Program-made: the position numbers and the translations under genes
Notes under the pieces: generated by a model
Told to the model about the DNA's origin: nothing
What the model saw: the letters and a program-made list of their open reading frames with translations, nothing else
The model's database searches: none
Part shown: positions 30,411 through 44,800 of the stretch, in pieces
How positions within the stretch are numbered: the first letter of the stretch is position 1
Layout of the letters: the number at the start of each line of letters is the position of its first letter
Assembly: GCA_021209875.1 (NCBI GenBank)
Contig: JAGYVD010000006.1
Coordinates: forward strand, 2,108,001-2,172,000
From: Rosellinia necatrix
Lineage: Eukaryota; Ascomycota; Sordariomycetes; Xylariales; Xylariaceae
Direction of reading: 5' to 3'
DNA length: 64,000 nt

Positions 30411-33400
30411 GTTTATTACTACTTTTGCTGCTGCTGCCGCTGCTTTTGCGCTGCTTGCTTATTTTTGTTTTTATTTTATGCTTTTTTTAATAAAAAATAT
30501 TTTATAGTTTATAAACTTTATTTATATAAAAAAAAACAGCTAAATAAAAGTTTATTGCTTTTTTATAAAAACTTAAGCTTGTTAAGCTTTAATATAGTTT
30601 TTATATATTAACATGCGTAATTTTTTTTTTAAGCAGATAATTGTTGATATGTTTTTATTTTTTTTTTTATTAACAGGTTTCCGCGTATAATAAAATACTA
30701 AAAGTGCTGTTGCTGCTGTTTTTTTTTACAATATTTTGTTTTAAATAGCAGTTTTAAATGTTTTTGCAGACGTTTAAACTAAATTTATCTGCTGTAAAAA
30801 CTACTTCTAAGCTTTTTTAGTTTAAAGCTAAAAAACTTAATGCTTAAAAATATACGTAAATAAACTATATAATAGCTGCTGCTATAATTAAAAAGCTTTA
30901 TTTAATTTATATTATTAAATTTTTAGTTTTTAAAAAAACGTTTATATTTTTTATATTTAACGCTTATATAAAACGCGATGTTTTAATTATAACTAAAAAA
31001 AAAAAAAAAAAATTTATTTTTTTTTTTTTATGTTTTGTTTTTTATATATAAATAATATAAAAATTAAAAATAGCTTATATATAGTTTTTTATACATAAAA
31101 AAAAAAAAAAAAGTAACTTTTAATCTTTTTTTTTAAAAAAATAATTAATTGTTATATATAAATAAAAAATATAAAGCTTAAAGTTTATTATATTAGTTTA
31201 TTTATAAACTATAAACTTTTAAGCTTTATTAGTTTTAATTAAAAATTAAATTTAAAATATATAATAACTAACTATTATATATATTATTATTATATTATTA
31301 AAGCCTGTTTTTAAAAAATTAAACTTTTAATAATAATTATATATATTTTTATATAAATAAAATAAAGTTTAAACTATTATTATATAAAAAAAATAAAAAT
31401 ATTTAAAAATAAAAAAATAATAAAATAATAAAGCTTAAAGTTTATAATATTTTTTATAAACTTTAAACTTTGCAAACTTTAGCTAAAAATTAAACCTAAG
31501 TTATATAATAATTAAATATAATTTATATTATTATTATATTATTAAAGCCTGTTTTTTAAAAATCAGTTTTTAATTATATTTATATTTTTATTATATAATA
31601 AAATAAAGTTTATATTACTATTATATAAAAAATAACGTTTATTATTATATAAACTTTATTTTTTATTATTTTGCTTTTAATTTATTTTATATACGCTTTA
31701 ACCTATATAATTAATTTATTTATAAATATTAAGTTTTTAAAAGCTTAGTTTAGCTTTTATTTAATAAATACGTCTGCTAAGTTGTTAGCACTATTAATCT
31801 ATTATATTTTAAAAAAATTTTTTATATAATTTTAAAACAATATAATATTTATTATTAAACGTTTTTTTATATTATATTTAGCTTAATTAAATAATTATAT
31901 AGTAATTTTAAGTTTAAATATAAAACTGCTAGAACTAAAAAACGTTTAAAATAATTAAAATTTTTAAATTATTATATATAAAATTATTATATTATTAAAT
32001 CTATTAATTATGTTATACAGCTTATTTATTAAAACGTTTTAAATAATTTTTTATATTTGCTAAAGTTTTAATATATAATATTTTTAATTATTTTAAAACT
32101 TAACTTTTTTTAAATAATGTTTTATTATTAATATAATAAAAATTTAAACTAAAAACTTATATTAATATTATTTATAAAAATTTATTAATAAAAATAAACA
32201 GTTTTATATATATTAAGTTTAATAATATAAAGGTTAAACTTTATTTAAAGTTATTTATTTATTATTAAATTTTTAGTTTAAGTTTTAATATTATTTAAAA
32301 CTAGATTAATTATTTAAGCAGCTATTAATAAATTATATAAAACTTCTGGTTAGCATATACTATTAATATAAGTTTTTTAACCTGTTATAAAATATAGTTT
32401 TAAACAGTTTTTATTATATAAAAGTTAACCTAAGCTAATTATTTACTTTATTTTTTTATATTAAAGTTATATTTTTTTATATAATAATATAATTTAGCTG
32501 CTATTAAATTTAATTAAATGTTTTAGTTAAAATATTTTTTTAATTTTATATAAAAATTAGCTTGTTTTAGCTTATATTTTTTTTTTTAAAAGTTTAATAT
32601 AATAAAACTAAATATATTATTTGTTTATAAGCTAATAATATTAAAGTTTTTAGTTGTTTTATTATATAAAATAAATATAAGTTATATATAAATATAAAAA
32701 TATTTAATTATTTTTAATAATATTAATAATAAGTTTTAAACTAATATAGTTTTAATTTTACTAGTTTATATAACAGTTATATAATTTTTAAAATTATTTT
32801 TTAAAATATTTTAACTTAAGTTTACTAAATAATTATATAAAAACTTTTTTATTAATTTGTTTTTAATTATATATATACTTATATAATATTTTAAAGTTTA
32901 TTTAAAATATTATAATTATAGATTAGCAAAAGTTTAAGTGCTAGTAGTAGTTTTTAGCTTATTTATTAAATAATTAGAGATTATATAAATATTGTTTTTT
33001 TTTCGGCGTTATTATATTTTTATATAATAAGTTTTAATTTTTTATATAGTTAGGTTGTTTTTTTTTTTAATTTTTATATAAGTTTGGACTTAAAAATTCA
33101 AGCTTTATTATACTTAGATTTAATATATTTAATAAACTGGAATATTTTTTATATAATAAAATTATTAATTTTAGTTGCGTTTAATTTTTTAAATAATATT
33201 TCCGGCGTAATAATTATATTGTTTTTTTAAAACTTTATTATTAAAACGTATATCTGCTGTTTTTTTGCTATTATAAAAATATTGTTTAGCTTTTATATAA
33301 ATATAGCTTATATATTAATATTTATAATAATATTTTTTTTAATCTGTTATATTTTTATATAATAAATAATTAAACAGTTTAAAATGTTTTTATTTATTAA

Positions 33401-33692
33401 TTTATTATTTATTTATTATATAATAATATAATTTAATTTAAATATATTAAAATTATATTAAGCTATTAATTAAATCGATAACTATATTACATCTTTTAAT
33501 TAATTAAATCTTATATAGCTTTTGCTAACTTTTTTTTTTTTTATTAGAACTTCGTTTTTAAAAATAGCAAAAAATATTATATATAACTAAGCTATTATAT
33601 TTATTAATTATATAATTAATTTTAATTTTAGCCTGTTTTTTGCGCAACATTTTTATAGCTTTTTTTATTGCTTTTATTTTTTATATAATATT

Positions 33693-33939
33693 AGTTATGG
33701 ATGGCTGGTCCTTCCTGTAGCGTGCGTGGCACGCGCAGGATATTTGTATATTTGTTGCTAACTGGTGTGTATAGACCAGCGGTAGCGTATAGACTGGACC
33801 TACTCTATATCTGTACTTAGCTAGAATTTTAGGAGGCTAATTTCTTTTATTTATTTTTTTTTTTTTTATTTATAGATTTTTTATATAATATATTATTTAT
33901 TGCTAAAGCTTTAATATTTTATTTATAATTAATATAATA
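33693..33939. repeat. left LTR of A2
   Basis: Starts AGTTATGGATGGCTGG and ends in AATATAATA, matching the less mutated copy at 59,278 (AGTTACGGATGACTGG ... GGTGCAACA) after C-to-T and G-to-A changes. Confidence 0.85.
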
Positions 33940-36900
33940 ATTTATAAATTATTTAATTAATTTTAAAAGTATTAAAACTACTTTTTAAATATTTTTATTA
34001 ATTAATTTTAAAATAGCTTTTATTATAAAAGCTAAAAATAGTTAAAAACAAGCTAAAACTTTAATATATTAAAAATAATTTTATTTTATATAACGTTTAA
34101 ATTTTTTAATTATTTTATTAATAAAATTTTTAATAATATATATAAAACTAAATATATTTAATTTAGTTTTAAAAACCTGTTATAATATAATTTATTATAA
34201 AACTAAAAATAAAATTAATATTAACGTTTAAAAACTACTAATAAAGCTAGTTTTAAAATTTTATTTATAAATTTAAAACTTTAAATTTAAAAATATTATA
34301 TAAAAAACAAGCAAGTTTTTTTTAAAGCTGTTAATTTATTAATATAATAGTTTATAAACCTAGCTGTTAAAAATAAATAAATTATTTTTTATAAAAATTA
34401 ATTATAAAAAAAATATTTTAGTTTAATTAAATAATAAAAATTAATTAATTTTAAAATATTTATTAATTTAGTTTAAACGTTTTTTATTACTGCTGTTTTA
34501 TTTAATAAAATAAAACTTTAAATATATATATTAATAATATTTTAATAAATAATAATAAATTATTATTTTTTATATAATATATTATAAAATAAATAAAAAT
34601 TATTTTTAAATAAACTAAAAATTTAAAATATATATAATTTAATTAAATAAAAATTAAAAAAATATAAAAAACTTAAAAACTAAACTATAAAACTAAAAAT
34701 AATATAAAGCTATTTTATTAATTTATAAAAAATTATATTAAAGCTTAATAAAAATTAAATAAGCTGCGTTAAACTATTTTTTAAAAACTTTTATGTTTAA
34801 ACTAAAAAAGTTTTAATAACACTGTTATAAACTATATTATAACTAAACTTAAATTAATAATTAAAAAATAAAACTATTTATAAAATTTTTATATAAATTA
34901 AACTAATAAAAATTAATTTATTTAATTAAATATAAAATATATGTTTTTAAAAGTTTTAAAAATTTTTTATAAATTTATTAAAATTTTAATAAATAAATTC
35001 TATAATAAAACTATAAAAAATAAAATTAATTTTAAAGTTTAATATTATAATATAATAAATTATTTAAAATTAATATAAACTAGTTTATAAATAATTTTGC
35101 AAAAATAAGCAACATTAAATTTTATTTTATTAAAAAGCTTTATAAAACCTGATTTTTTATTTATTAAACAAATATTTTAATATAATTATAATATTTAAAA
35201 ATTTAATATAATATTTATATAATATTTATAAAAACATAAACTTTTAAAAAATAAAAGTTAATTATAAAATATTAAATTTTAATAAGTATTTTTATTTAAA
35301 TTTATTTAATTTAAAACAGATTTTATAAAACTTATAAAAAAACATGTTTTAATAAAGCTAAATAAAAAAAATTTAAAAACAAGTTGTTTTTATAATTTAT
35401 AATTAAAACGATTTTTAAATATTTTAAAAATTAGTAAATTTTAACGCATATATAAAATATTATATATAAATAGCTTATTATTTATTAATTAATAATTAAA
35501 AACGTATTAACGCTTATAAAATAAAAAACTATTAAAAATATGTTTTATATTTAATATAACTATATTTTTATCACGTTTATTAAAAATAAATGTTTGCTTT
35601 ATTTATGTTATTATTAACAGGTTAAAACTAAACGTTTAAATTATTAACTAAAAAATAAAACAGTTAATTATAAAAATAAATATTTTTATTATAAACAAAA
35701 AAATATATTATAAAAATTGTTTTTAAAACTTTTTAATTAAATATAGTATAACGTTTATATTAACGCTATTATAAACAAATATAAACTAATTTTATTATAA
35801 TATTAAAAAAATACTTTTAATATTAAAACAGAAAAAAATAACTTTAAAACAAATAAACTTTTTTAAAACTAATATTATTGTTTATAAATAAAAAAATATA
35901 ATAAATAATTATTTAAATAATAAACTTTTATTATATATATATATTTTATATAATAATAAATTATTTTTAACAAGTTATAACATATTTAAAAACATAAAAG
36001 CAGGTGTATATATATATATAAATATATTTTTATTAAAAACTAATAAAACTATTTAATTTATTAATTATAAATAAGTTTAAATAATAAATAATTATTAAAT
36101 ATAATAAAAATCTTATTAAAAATTAATACAGCGTTATAATTAATTTTAAAAATATATAATAAAACTTTTAAAAACGTTTTTATTAATATATTAAATATAA
36201 ACCATAAAGTTGTAATTAAAAAAATAGTTTAAACAATAAAATATATTATTAAATATAAAATAATATATTTTAGTTTTTAATTTATTAAAAATTATAAATA
36301 TAGTTATATATTAGCAATAAATAAAACAAAACTTGGTTATAATATTTAAAGTATTAAAAAACGCTGATTAATAAAACTATAATATTAAACTTAATAAAAA
36401 AAAAAAATATTAAAAGAAAAGTGCTGCAGCAAATATTTTTAAAAACATGCTGTTAAAAATAAAATAAAAAAAAAACGACTTAACGCAAGATTATTTAAAA
36501 AAAATAAAAAAAAACTTAAAAAAAACTACTCTTTTTATATTAAAAATAAAACCAATTTTAAAAAAAGTCGAAAAAGTGTTACTTTTATAAAAATCTAATA
36601 TTAGCAGACTTTACCGCATAAAAAAAAATAGTATAAGCTAGTATAAAAAAGACCTAACTTTTAAATTATTATTTTTAATATTATTATATTTATAACTTTA
36701 ATAAAAAAAACTAAAGCGTTAATAAAATATAAATTATTAGTATTTATTAAATTAATAAATTAATAAATAAAAACAAAAAAATAAATAAAAACAAAGAATA
36801 AAAACAAGCTAAAATAAAAACGTTAAAACTTATATTTTTAAAACATTATAACTTTTTAACGCGTTTAATAAAAAATCAGATAATTTATTTTTTATCAACT

Positions 36901-39900
36901 TTATATAAATTATAAAATAAATTTTGCAAAAAATAAATTAGCTAAAGACCTAAAGTATAGTTTTTTATATAAAATATTACTTAATAAATTAAAAACTATA
37001 TAAAAATATCTGATCGACAACTTATAAAAAAGTTTTATTAAACTTAACAACATGTTATATACGTTGCTTATACTATTTATAAAAAAAGCTAATAAAAAAC
37101 TCTGTTTTTATATAAACTATTAAAAACTAAACGAAATTATAAAAAAAAACCGGTATTTTTTATTATTTATTAAAAAAACCTTGTTTTATATTTTAAATAT
37201 TAAAAATTTTATAAAAATCGATATAAAACAGGCTTTTTATTATATTTATATATATAAAAATAATAAAAGTTTAATTATTTTTTATATAAAATATAAAATA
37301 TACGGTTATAAAATATTATTATTTAAACTAATAAACAGTTTATTTATATTTTAAAAATATATTAATAATATATTATTTAACTTTTTAAATAACTTTTATA
37401 ATATATATATAAATAACGTATTTATTTATTTAAACAATTTAAAATATATAAAATATATATAAAAAGTTTTTAAAAGCTGCGTAATATTAGTTTATAAGCT
37501 GATTTAAAAAATCAGAGTTTTATATATAATAAACTAAATTTCTAAGTTATATTATTAATATTAAAAATATATAAGTCGACTTAATAAAAGTTAAAGCTGT
37601 AATAAATTAAAACTTTTAATTATAATAAAAATATATAATTTTTTTAAAATTTTATAACTTTTATTAAAAGTTTATTAATTAATATAGTTATATTATAATT
37701 TTTATAAATTATTTAATATAAAAAACAGAGTTTTTAATTAAATAAATAACTATAATAAAGCTTTTATTAATTAAAAAGCTTTAATAATAGTTTTTTATTA
37801 AAACATTATTAATATAAGCTGCTTATAAAAATTAAAACTAACTTGTTTAACAAAGTTATAGCAGAAGTATTATTATAGCTATATAAAAATAAATAATATT
37901 TTATAGCTTATTTTTAAAATATTATATAATGTTAAACTAAACTATAATATTTTTAATAAAAAATACTAGCTGTAATTATAACATTAAAAAATAAAAGCTA
38001 AAATTAATAAATAGTTAAAAAAAATTTTTTATAATTATAAACTATTAAATATTAAAATATTTTAATATAAAATAATATTTAAATTTAAAACAAGCTAAAT
38101 AAACCGAACTATTTTTAAAATATAACTTTTAATTATTTTTGTTTTAAAAAAAACGTAGTAGCTAACGCTTTATCGCGTAAATAAAAGATTTAATAATATA
38201 AAAGTTAAAAAAAACATAAAACATTTAGCGATTTTTTAATTTATTATTAGCAAAACAAAACCGATATTTTTATAAATAAAAAATATTAAGTTTTATATTA
38301 GCTTTAAAAAAAAATTAAAAATTAACTAGTTTTTAATTAATCGATAAAATATTAAAAAAACTAAAAAATCTTAAAATAAAAATTTATTAATAAAAAGCTA
38401 AAAAACAAAAATAACAACTTTTAGCAACTTAAAACAGATTAATAATAATATATAAAAACTAGTAGTTTTTAATTATTTTTATTTAAAAACCAGGCTTATT
38501 TAAAAATTTATAATTATATGCCTACTGCTTATTTAAATAAACATAAAACTAAAAACTAATATTAAAAAATATTAATAGCTTAAACTAGCCGATAATTATA
38601 ATATATACGTAGTAAATTATATAAAATGCTAACTAATAAAAATATTTCACGATAAAACCCCAGGGTTTTTAAAACTACTATTAATTTTTAACTATATATA
38701 ATAATATTTAATAATAAACTTTAAACAAATATTTAAAAATAAATATAAATATAATAACGCGTTAATTATAATAAACTGTTTAAAAAAAAATATAAACGAT
38801 TTTTTATATAATATAAGCTATAACAACTAATACAGTAAAATATATTATAAAAGTTTATTTAAAATATTTAATATATTTATAATTATAACGTTAAATAAAA
38901 ATTATAATTTATTTTAGCTTTTATTAATAAATTATATAAATTAATAAGTATAAAATATATATTAATTTTTATAAAATATTATAAAATTATTAAATAAACA
39001 AAAATAATAAATAAATATTTCAATTAATAATTAAAGCTTTATATTAACTATTATTAAAACAATTAGTTAAAACAAATACTAGTAATAAATTATATTTAAA
39101 TATTACTATTTTATAAGTCTACAGAACTATTGCTTTATAAAATGAAAATAAAATTTTTAATGCTTTTTAATTTCGATTAAAAAAATAAAACAGCCGCAAA
39201 AAAACTAAAAAAACTACTAGTTAAAAAAAAAATATTTAAAATAAAAGCATAAAATAAAACATTAAAAATAGTTAATTTTATAAACTCTGCTAAAAACATT
39301 TAAAATAAACTTAAATATAAATAATAAAATAAACTAACCGCAGATAATAAAACTTTAATTTTAATATAAAAACTATATATTAATATTAAAAAAACAATTA
39401 TAAAAATAAACTGTTTATTTAATAAACTAAACTATTTTATAATATAATAAAAGTTTAAAATAATTAATAAAAATAAAAACATGTTTATTTTAAAAGTACT
39501 ACTTAATTAAAAATTAATAAACTAATATTACGCCGACTAATTATAATTATATTTAAATAACCTATTATTAGGATAAAAAGCCGAAAACCTGGATAAAAAA
39601 CTGGTTAAACCGCAAAAAAAAAAAAAACTTATTATAAAAAAAATTAAAGCTTTAAAAATATATTATAAAAAGCTATAATATTAAATTAATTAAAAAATTA
39701 AAATGTTAATAATAAATAATATTTAATAAAAAACTTTAAAAATAATATAAAATTATTAAAAAAATTTTATAATATAAATCTAAAAATAGCAGAACTTCTA
39801 ATAAAATTAAATAATTAGTTATAAGCTGCAAAAAAAAACAGGTTTAATATAATATATAAAAATAATAATAAAGCCGTATAAAAAAATATAATAAAATAAA

Positions 39901-40111
39901 AATAAAAGCAAGCATAAATTAAAATAAACGTAAAAAAAATAACATAATATAAAAAACTTATATAATAATTTAATAATATAAAAGCTTAAAAAGTATTATA
40001 TAAATAAATACCTGAAGCAATTTTTTTTTTTGCTAAAAAACACTACATAAAAGTTACAGGTTTAAAACTTAAACATGTTTTATAAACAAGCTATTTTTTT
40101 TAAAAAAAGGT

Positions 40112-40358
40112 AGTTATAAATAGCTAGTTTTTTTTATAACATGTATAGCACGCGTAGAACATCTGTATACCTGTTGCTAACTAGTGCGCATAAACTAGCT
40201 GTAGCGCACAGACTGGACCCACCCTACACCTATATTTAGCTAGAATTCTAATAGGCTAATTCCTCCTACTTACTTTTTTTTTTTTTATCTATAGATTTTT
40301 TGTATAATACATTACTTATTGCTAAAGCCTTAACTTTTTATTTATAACTAGTGCAACA
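40112..40358. repeat. right LTR of A2
   Basis: 247 bases, ends GTGCAACA. Less mutated than its partner in the central part, so RIP hit the two LTRs unevenly. Confidence 0.85.
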
Positions 40359-41535
40359 ATATTTAATAAAAAAAGTAAATTTTAATTAATTTTAAAGTAT
40401 ATTTTAAATATTAACAAAATAAGTATTAGTCTGTTTAAACCTGCGGTATTATTTAAAGCTTTAATTATTATTTATAAAATTAATTTTTATTTTATATAAT
40501 GTTTAATTTCTGTTTTAATATATTATATGTATAGCAAAATAGTTTATATATTTATTTAATCTTGCTTATTATTTAATAAGCTTTAATAAATATTATATAA
40601 TATTATATATTAATTATTTTAGCTTAGTTTTAAAATTTTTTAATAAAAATTTATATTTAAGTTATATATAATATAATCAGAAGGTTTTAATATATATATT
40701 AATTTAATATTTATATAATACTTTTTCAGCGTTATATATAAATATAGATTTTAAAAATATTACTGCTTAAAATAATATTATAATATTAATAATATAAAGC
40801 ATTTATTTATTATTTATTTATATAGCATTAATTATAATTTTATAGTTAAAATTATAATTGTTTTTAATTAAAAACTTAAAACGTTTTAATACTTAATTAT
40901 ATAACTAATAATAATAATAGAACTTTTAGAGTTTTTTAAAATTAAATAGTTTATATTATATTTTATATAATTTAATAGCTTATATAATTTTTTATATAAA
41001 AATATTTAAAACAGCAGTATAAACGTTTTAACTCTGTTTTAATAAAATATGTTCTAGCTTTTAAAAGCTTATATTAAAAATAAATGTTTTTATTTATATA
41101 TAATAAATATAATTTTTTATTTTATTATATAATAATGTTTTTATATTATTAAAATAAGCTTATAAATAGTTTATATTTTTAAAAAAAATAAAAACAGTGT
41201 TAAAATGTTTAAAATATAATATATTGTTATATTAAAAGCGTTTTTATTTTAACTGTCCTAATTAATATAATAATTTTTTATTTTTAAATTATATAAAAGC
41301 AGTTTTTTATTTATTTAACTTATATATAAAAGTTTATTTAAATATATGTTTTAATTATACTTTATTTACTATTAAATAATTAAAAGCATTTATATTTTAT
41401 AGTTTATTTTAATATTTTATATAATATTAGTTGTTTAATATAAATTCGTTAAACAAAACATTTATTTTTTAATTTTAAATGTTTTTTTTATTATATAATC
41501 TATAAATATACTGTTTATTAAAAACTAAATTAATT

Positions 41536-41850
41536 GTTAAATAGGCTTTGTACATGCGATGCATATACTGTTTATACATAAAACAGAATACAACTTTTTG
41601 TTATATAATGTTTATTATGCTTGATTATTATTTTATTTAAATAATTATTATGCGTAGCATTATTTTAAGTTTTATATAAAAATTCTGCTAGCGTACAACT
41701 TATTAAAATAATAGCAATAATATAGCTTGTTTTATATATAAAATATATATGCTGTATATATATATATAATATATATGTTATATATTTATATAATATATAT
41801 ATATATATAATAGTTATAAATAATTATAATTAATTACTATAGTTTTAATA
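41536..41850. repeat. left LTR of B2
   Basis: 315 bases, starts TGTTAAATAGGCTTTGTAC; the first bases TG are preserved here, which fixes the LTR boundary for the family. Confidence 0.85.
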
Positions 41851-44800
41851 TTAGTTTTTTTTATTAATTATAGTTTTTATTTATATATTATTTTTGCTTA
41901 TATATAATTATTTATATATATATAGTTGTTTATTTATATATAATTGTTTTTTATATAAAATTTTCTGTTTATATATAGCTTTTAATTTATATATGTTTTA
42001 TATAGCTGCTGTTTAATACTTAAGCTTAGGCCTAAAATTGCTAGCGTGTTTTTTGCTGCTTAAATATACGTATAGCTTTATTTACAGCTAACTTTTGTTT
42101 TGCTGTTCTGTCTGTTTTTTTTTTTATATATATATATATAGTAGTTTTTTTTATATAATATAAATGCTAACTTTTAAAAACTGCAGCATTAATAATAATA
42201 ATAATAATAATAATATCTGCTGCTGCTTCTGCTGTTGCTGCTGCTGCTTTTATACTGCTTGCCTGTTTTTGCTTTTGTTTTATATTTTTTTTAATAAAAA
42301 ATGTTTTATAGTTTATAAACTTTATTTATATAAAAAAAATAATTAAATAAAATTTATTATTTTTTATAAAACTTAAGCTTATTAAGCTTTAATATAGTTT
42401 TTATATATTAACATGCGTAATTTTTTTTAAGCAAATAATTATTTATATATTGTTGTTTTTTTTATTAACAGGTTTTTATATATAATAAAATATTAAAAAT
42501 ATTATTGCTACTATTTTTTTATAATATTTTGTTTTAAATAACAGCTTTAAATGTTTTTATAAACGTTTAAACTAAATTTATTTATTATAAAAGCTATTTT
42601 TAAGCTTTTTAATTTAAAGCTAAAAATTTAATATTTAAAAACATATATAAATAAACTATGTAATAGCTGCTGTTATAATTAAAAATTTTATTTAATTTAT
42701 ATTATTAAATTTTTAGTTTTTAAAAAACGCTTATGTTTTTATATTTAACGCTTATATAAAACATAATGTTTTAATTATAGCTAAAAAAAAAAAAAAAAAA
42801 TTTATTTTTTACTTTTTTTTTTTTTATTTTTTGTATATATATAAAATAAAAATAAAAATATAGTCTATATAAATATAAAAATAAAAATATAGTCCATATA
42901 AACATAAAAATAAAAGTGTAGCTTATACGTAGTTTTTTTTCGTGCGTAAAAAAAAAAAAAAAAATAACTTTCGATCTTTTTTTTTTTCAAAAAAAAATCA
43001 ATTATCGTACATAAAAAAATAAAAAATATAAAGCTTAAAATTTATTATATTAATTTATTTATAAACTATAAACTTTTAAGCTCTGCTAGTTTTAGTTAAA
43101 AATTAAATTTAAAATATATAACAGCTAATTATTATATATATTACTACTATACTACTAAAGCTTGTTTTTAAAAAGTTAAGCTTTTAATAATAATTATATA
43201 TTTTTTTTATATAAATAAAATAAAGTTTAGGCTATTATTATATAAAAAAAATTAAAAATATTCAAAAATAAAAAAAATAATAAAAAAATAGCAAAATCTA
43301 AAGTCTATAATATTTTTCTATAAACTCCAAACTTTGCAAGCTTTAGCTAAAAATTAAATATAATATATATTGCTACTATACTACTAAAGCCTGTTTTTTA
43401 AAAATTAAATTTTTAATTATATTTATATTTTCTATTGTATAATAAAATAAAGTTTGTACTACTATTATATAAAAAAATAATATTTGTTATTATATAAACC
43501 CTGCTTTTTTATTATTTTTGCCCTTTAGTTTATTTTATATATGCTTTAATTTATATAGTTAGTTTATTTATAAATACTAGGTTTTTTAAAGCTTAGTTTA
43601 GCTTTTGTTTAATAAATACGTTTGTTAAATTATTAGCACTATTAATTTATTATACTTTAAAATTCTTTTTTTTATATAATTTTAAAATAATATAATATTT
43701 ATTATTAAACGTTTTTTTATATTATATCTAGCTTAATTAAATAGTTTTATAATAATTTTAAATTTAAACATAAAACTATTAAAATTAAAAAACGTTTAAA
43801 GTAGCTAAAATTTTTAAATTGTTGTGTATAAAACTATTGCATTATTAAATCTATTAATTATATTGTATAGCTTATTTGCTAAAACATTTTAAATAATTTT
43901 TTTATATTTGCTAAAGTTTTAATATATAATATTTCTAGTTATTTTAAAACTTAACTTTTTTTTTATATAATGCTTTATTATTAATATAATAAAAATCTAA
44001 GTTAAAAACTTATATTAATATTATTTGCGAAAAATCTGTCGGTAAAAATAAATAGTTTTATATATATTAAGTTTAATAATATAAAAGTTAAACTTTATTT
44101 AAAATTATTTATTTATTATTAAATTTTTAGTTTAAGTTTTAATATTATTTAAAACTAGATTAATTATTTAAGCAGCTATTAATAAGTTATATAAAGCTTT
44201 TAGTTAATATATATTATTAATATAAGCTTTTTAGCCTGCTATAAAATATAGTTTTAAATAGTTTCTGTTGTGCAAAAATTAATTTAAGCTAGTTGTTTGC
44301 TCTGTTTTTTTATATTAAAATTATATTTTTTATATAATAATATAATTTAGCTGCTATTAAATTTAATTAAATATTTTAGTTAAAATATTTTTTTAGCTTT
44401 ATATAAAAGTTAGCTTGTTTTAGCTTATGTTTTTTTTTTTTAAAAATTTAATATAATAAAACTAAATATATTGTTTATTTATAAGCTAGTAATATTAAAA
44501 TTTTTAATTATTTTATTATATATAATAAATATAAGTTATATATAAATATAAATATATTTAGTTATTTTTAATAGTATTAATAATAAGTTTTAAATTAATA
44601 TAGTTTTAACTCTGCTAATTTATATAATAATTATATAATTTTTAAAATTATTTTTTAAAATATTTTAGCTTAAGTTTACTAAATAATTATATAAAAATTT
44701 TTTTGCTAGCTTATTTTTAATTATATATATGTTTATATAATATTTTAAAGTTTGTTTAAAATATTATAGTTGCAGATTAGCAAAAATCTAAATATTAGCA

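Larger units (their letters stand above)
33693..40358. mobile_element. full-length LTR element A2 inside B1, 6,666 bases
   Basis: LTRs of identical length (247 bases) at 33,693-33,939 and 40,112-40,358, direct orientation, flanked by the 5-base duplication ATATT at 33,688-33,692 and 40,359-40,363. The unoccupied site, with a single ATATT, is visible in the sister element B2 at 45,531-45,535. The interior is nearly pure A+T with no frame of any size, so protein genes cannot be classified as copia or gypsy. Confidence 0.88.

Noticed and set aside
30357..30611. Frame with an asparagine run then cysteine/phenylalanine-rich stretch (also at 42,164)
   Set aside because: Made by AAT and TGC repeats inside RIP-mutated B elements; the two copies do not conserve a protein.
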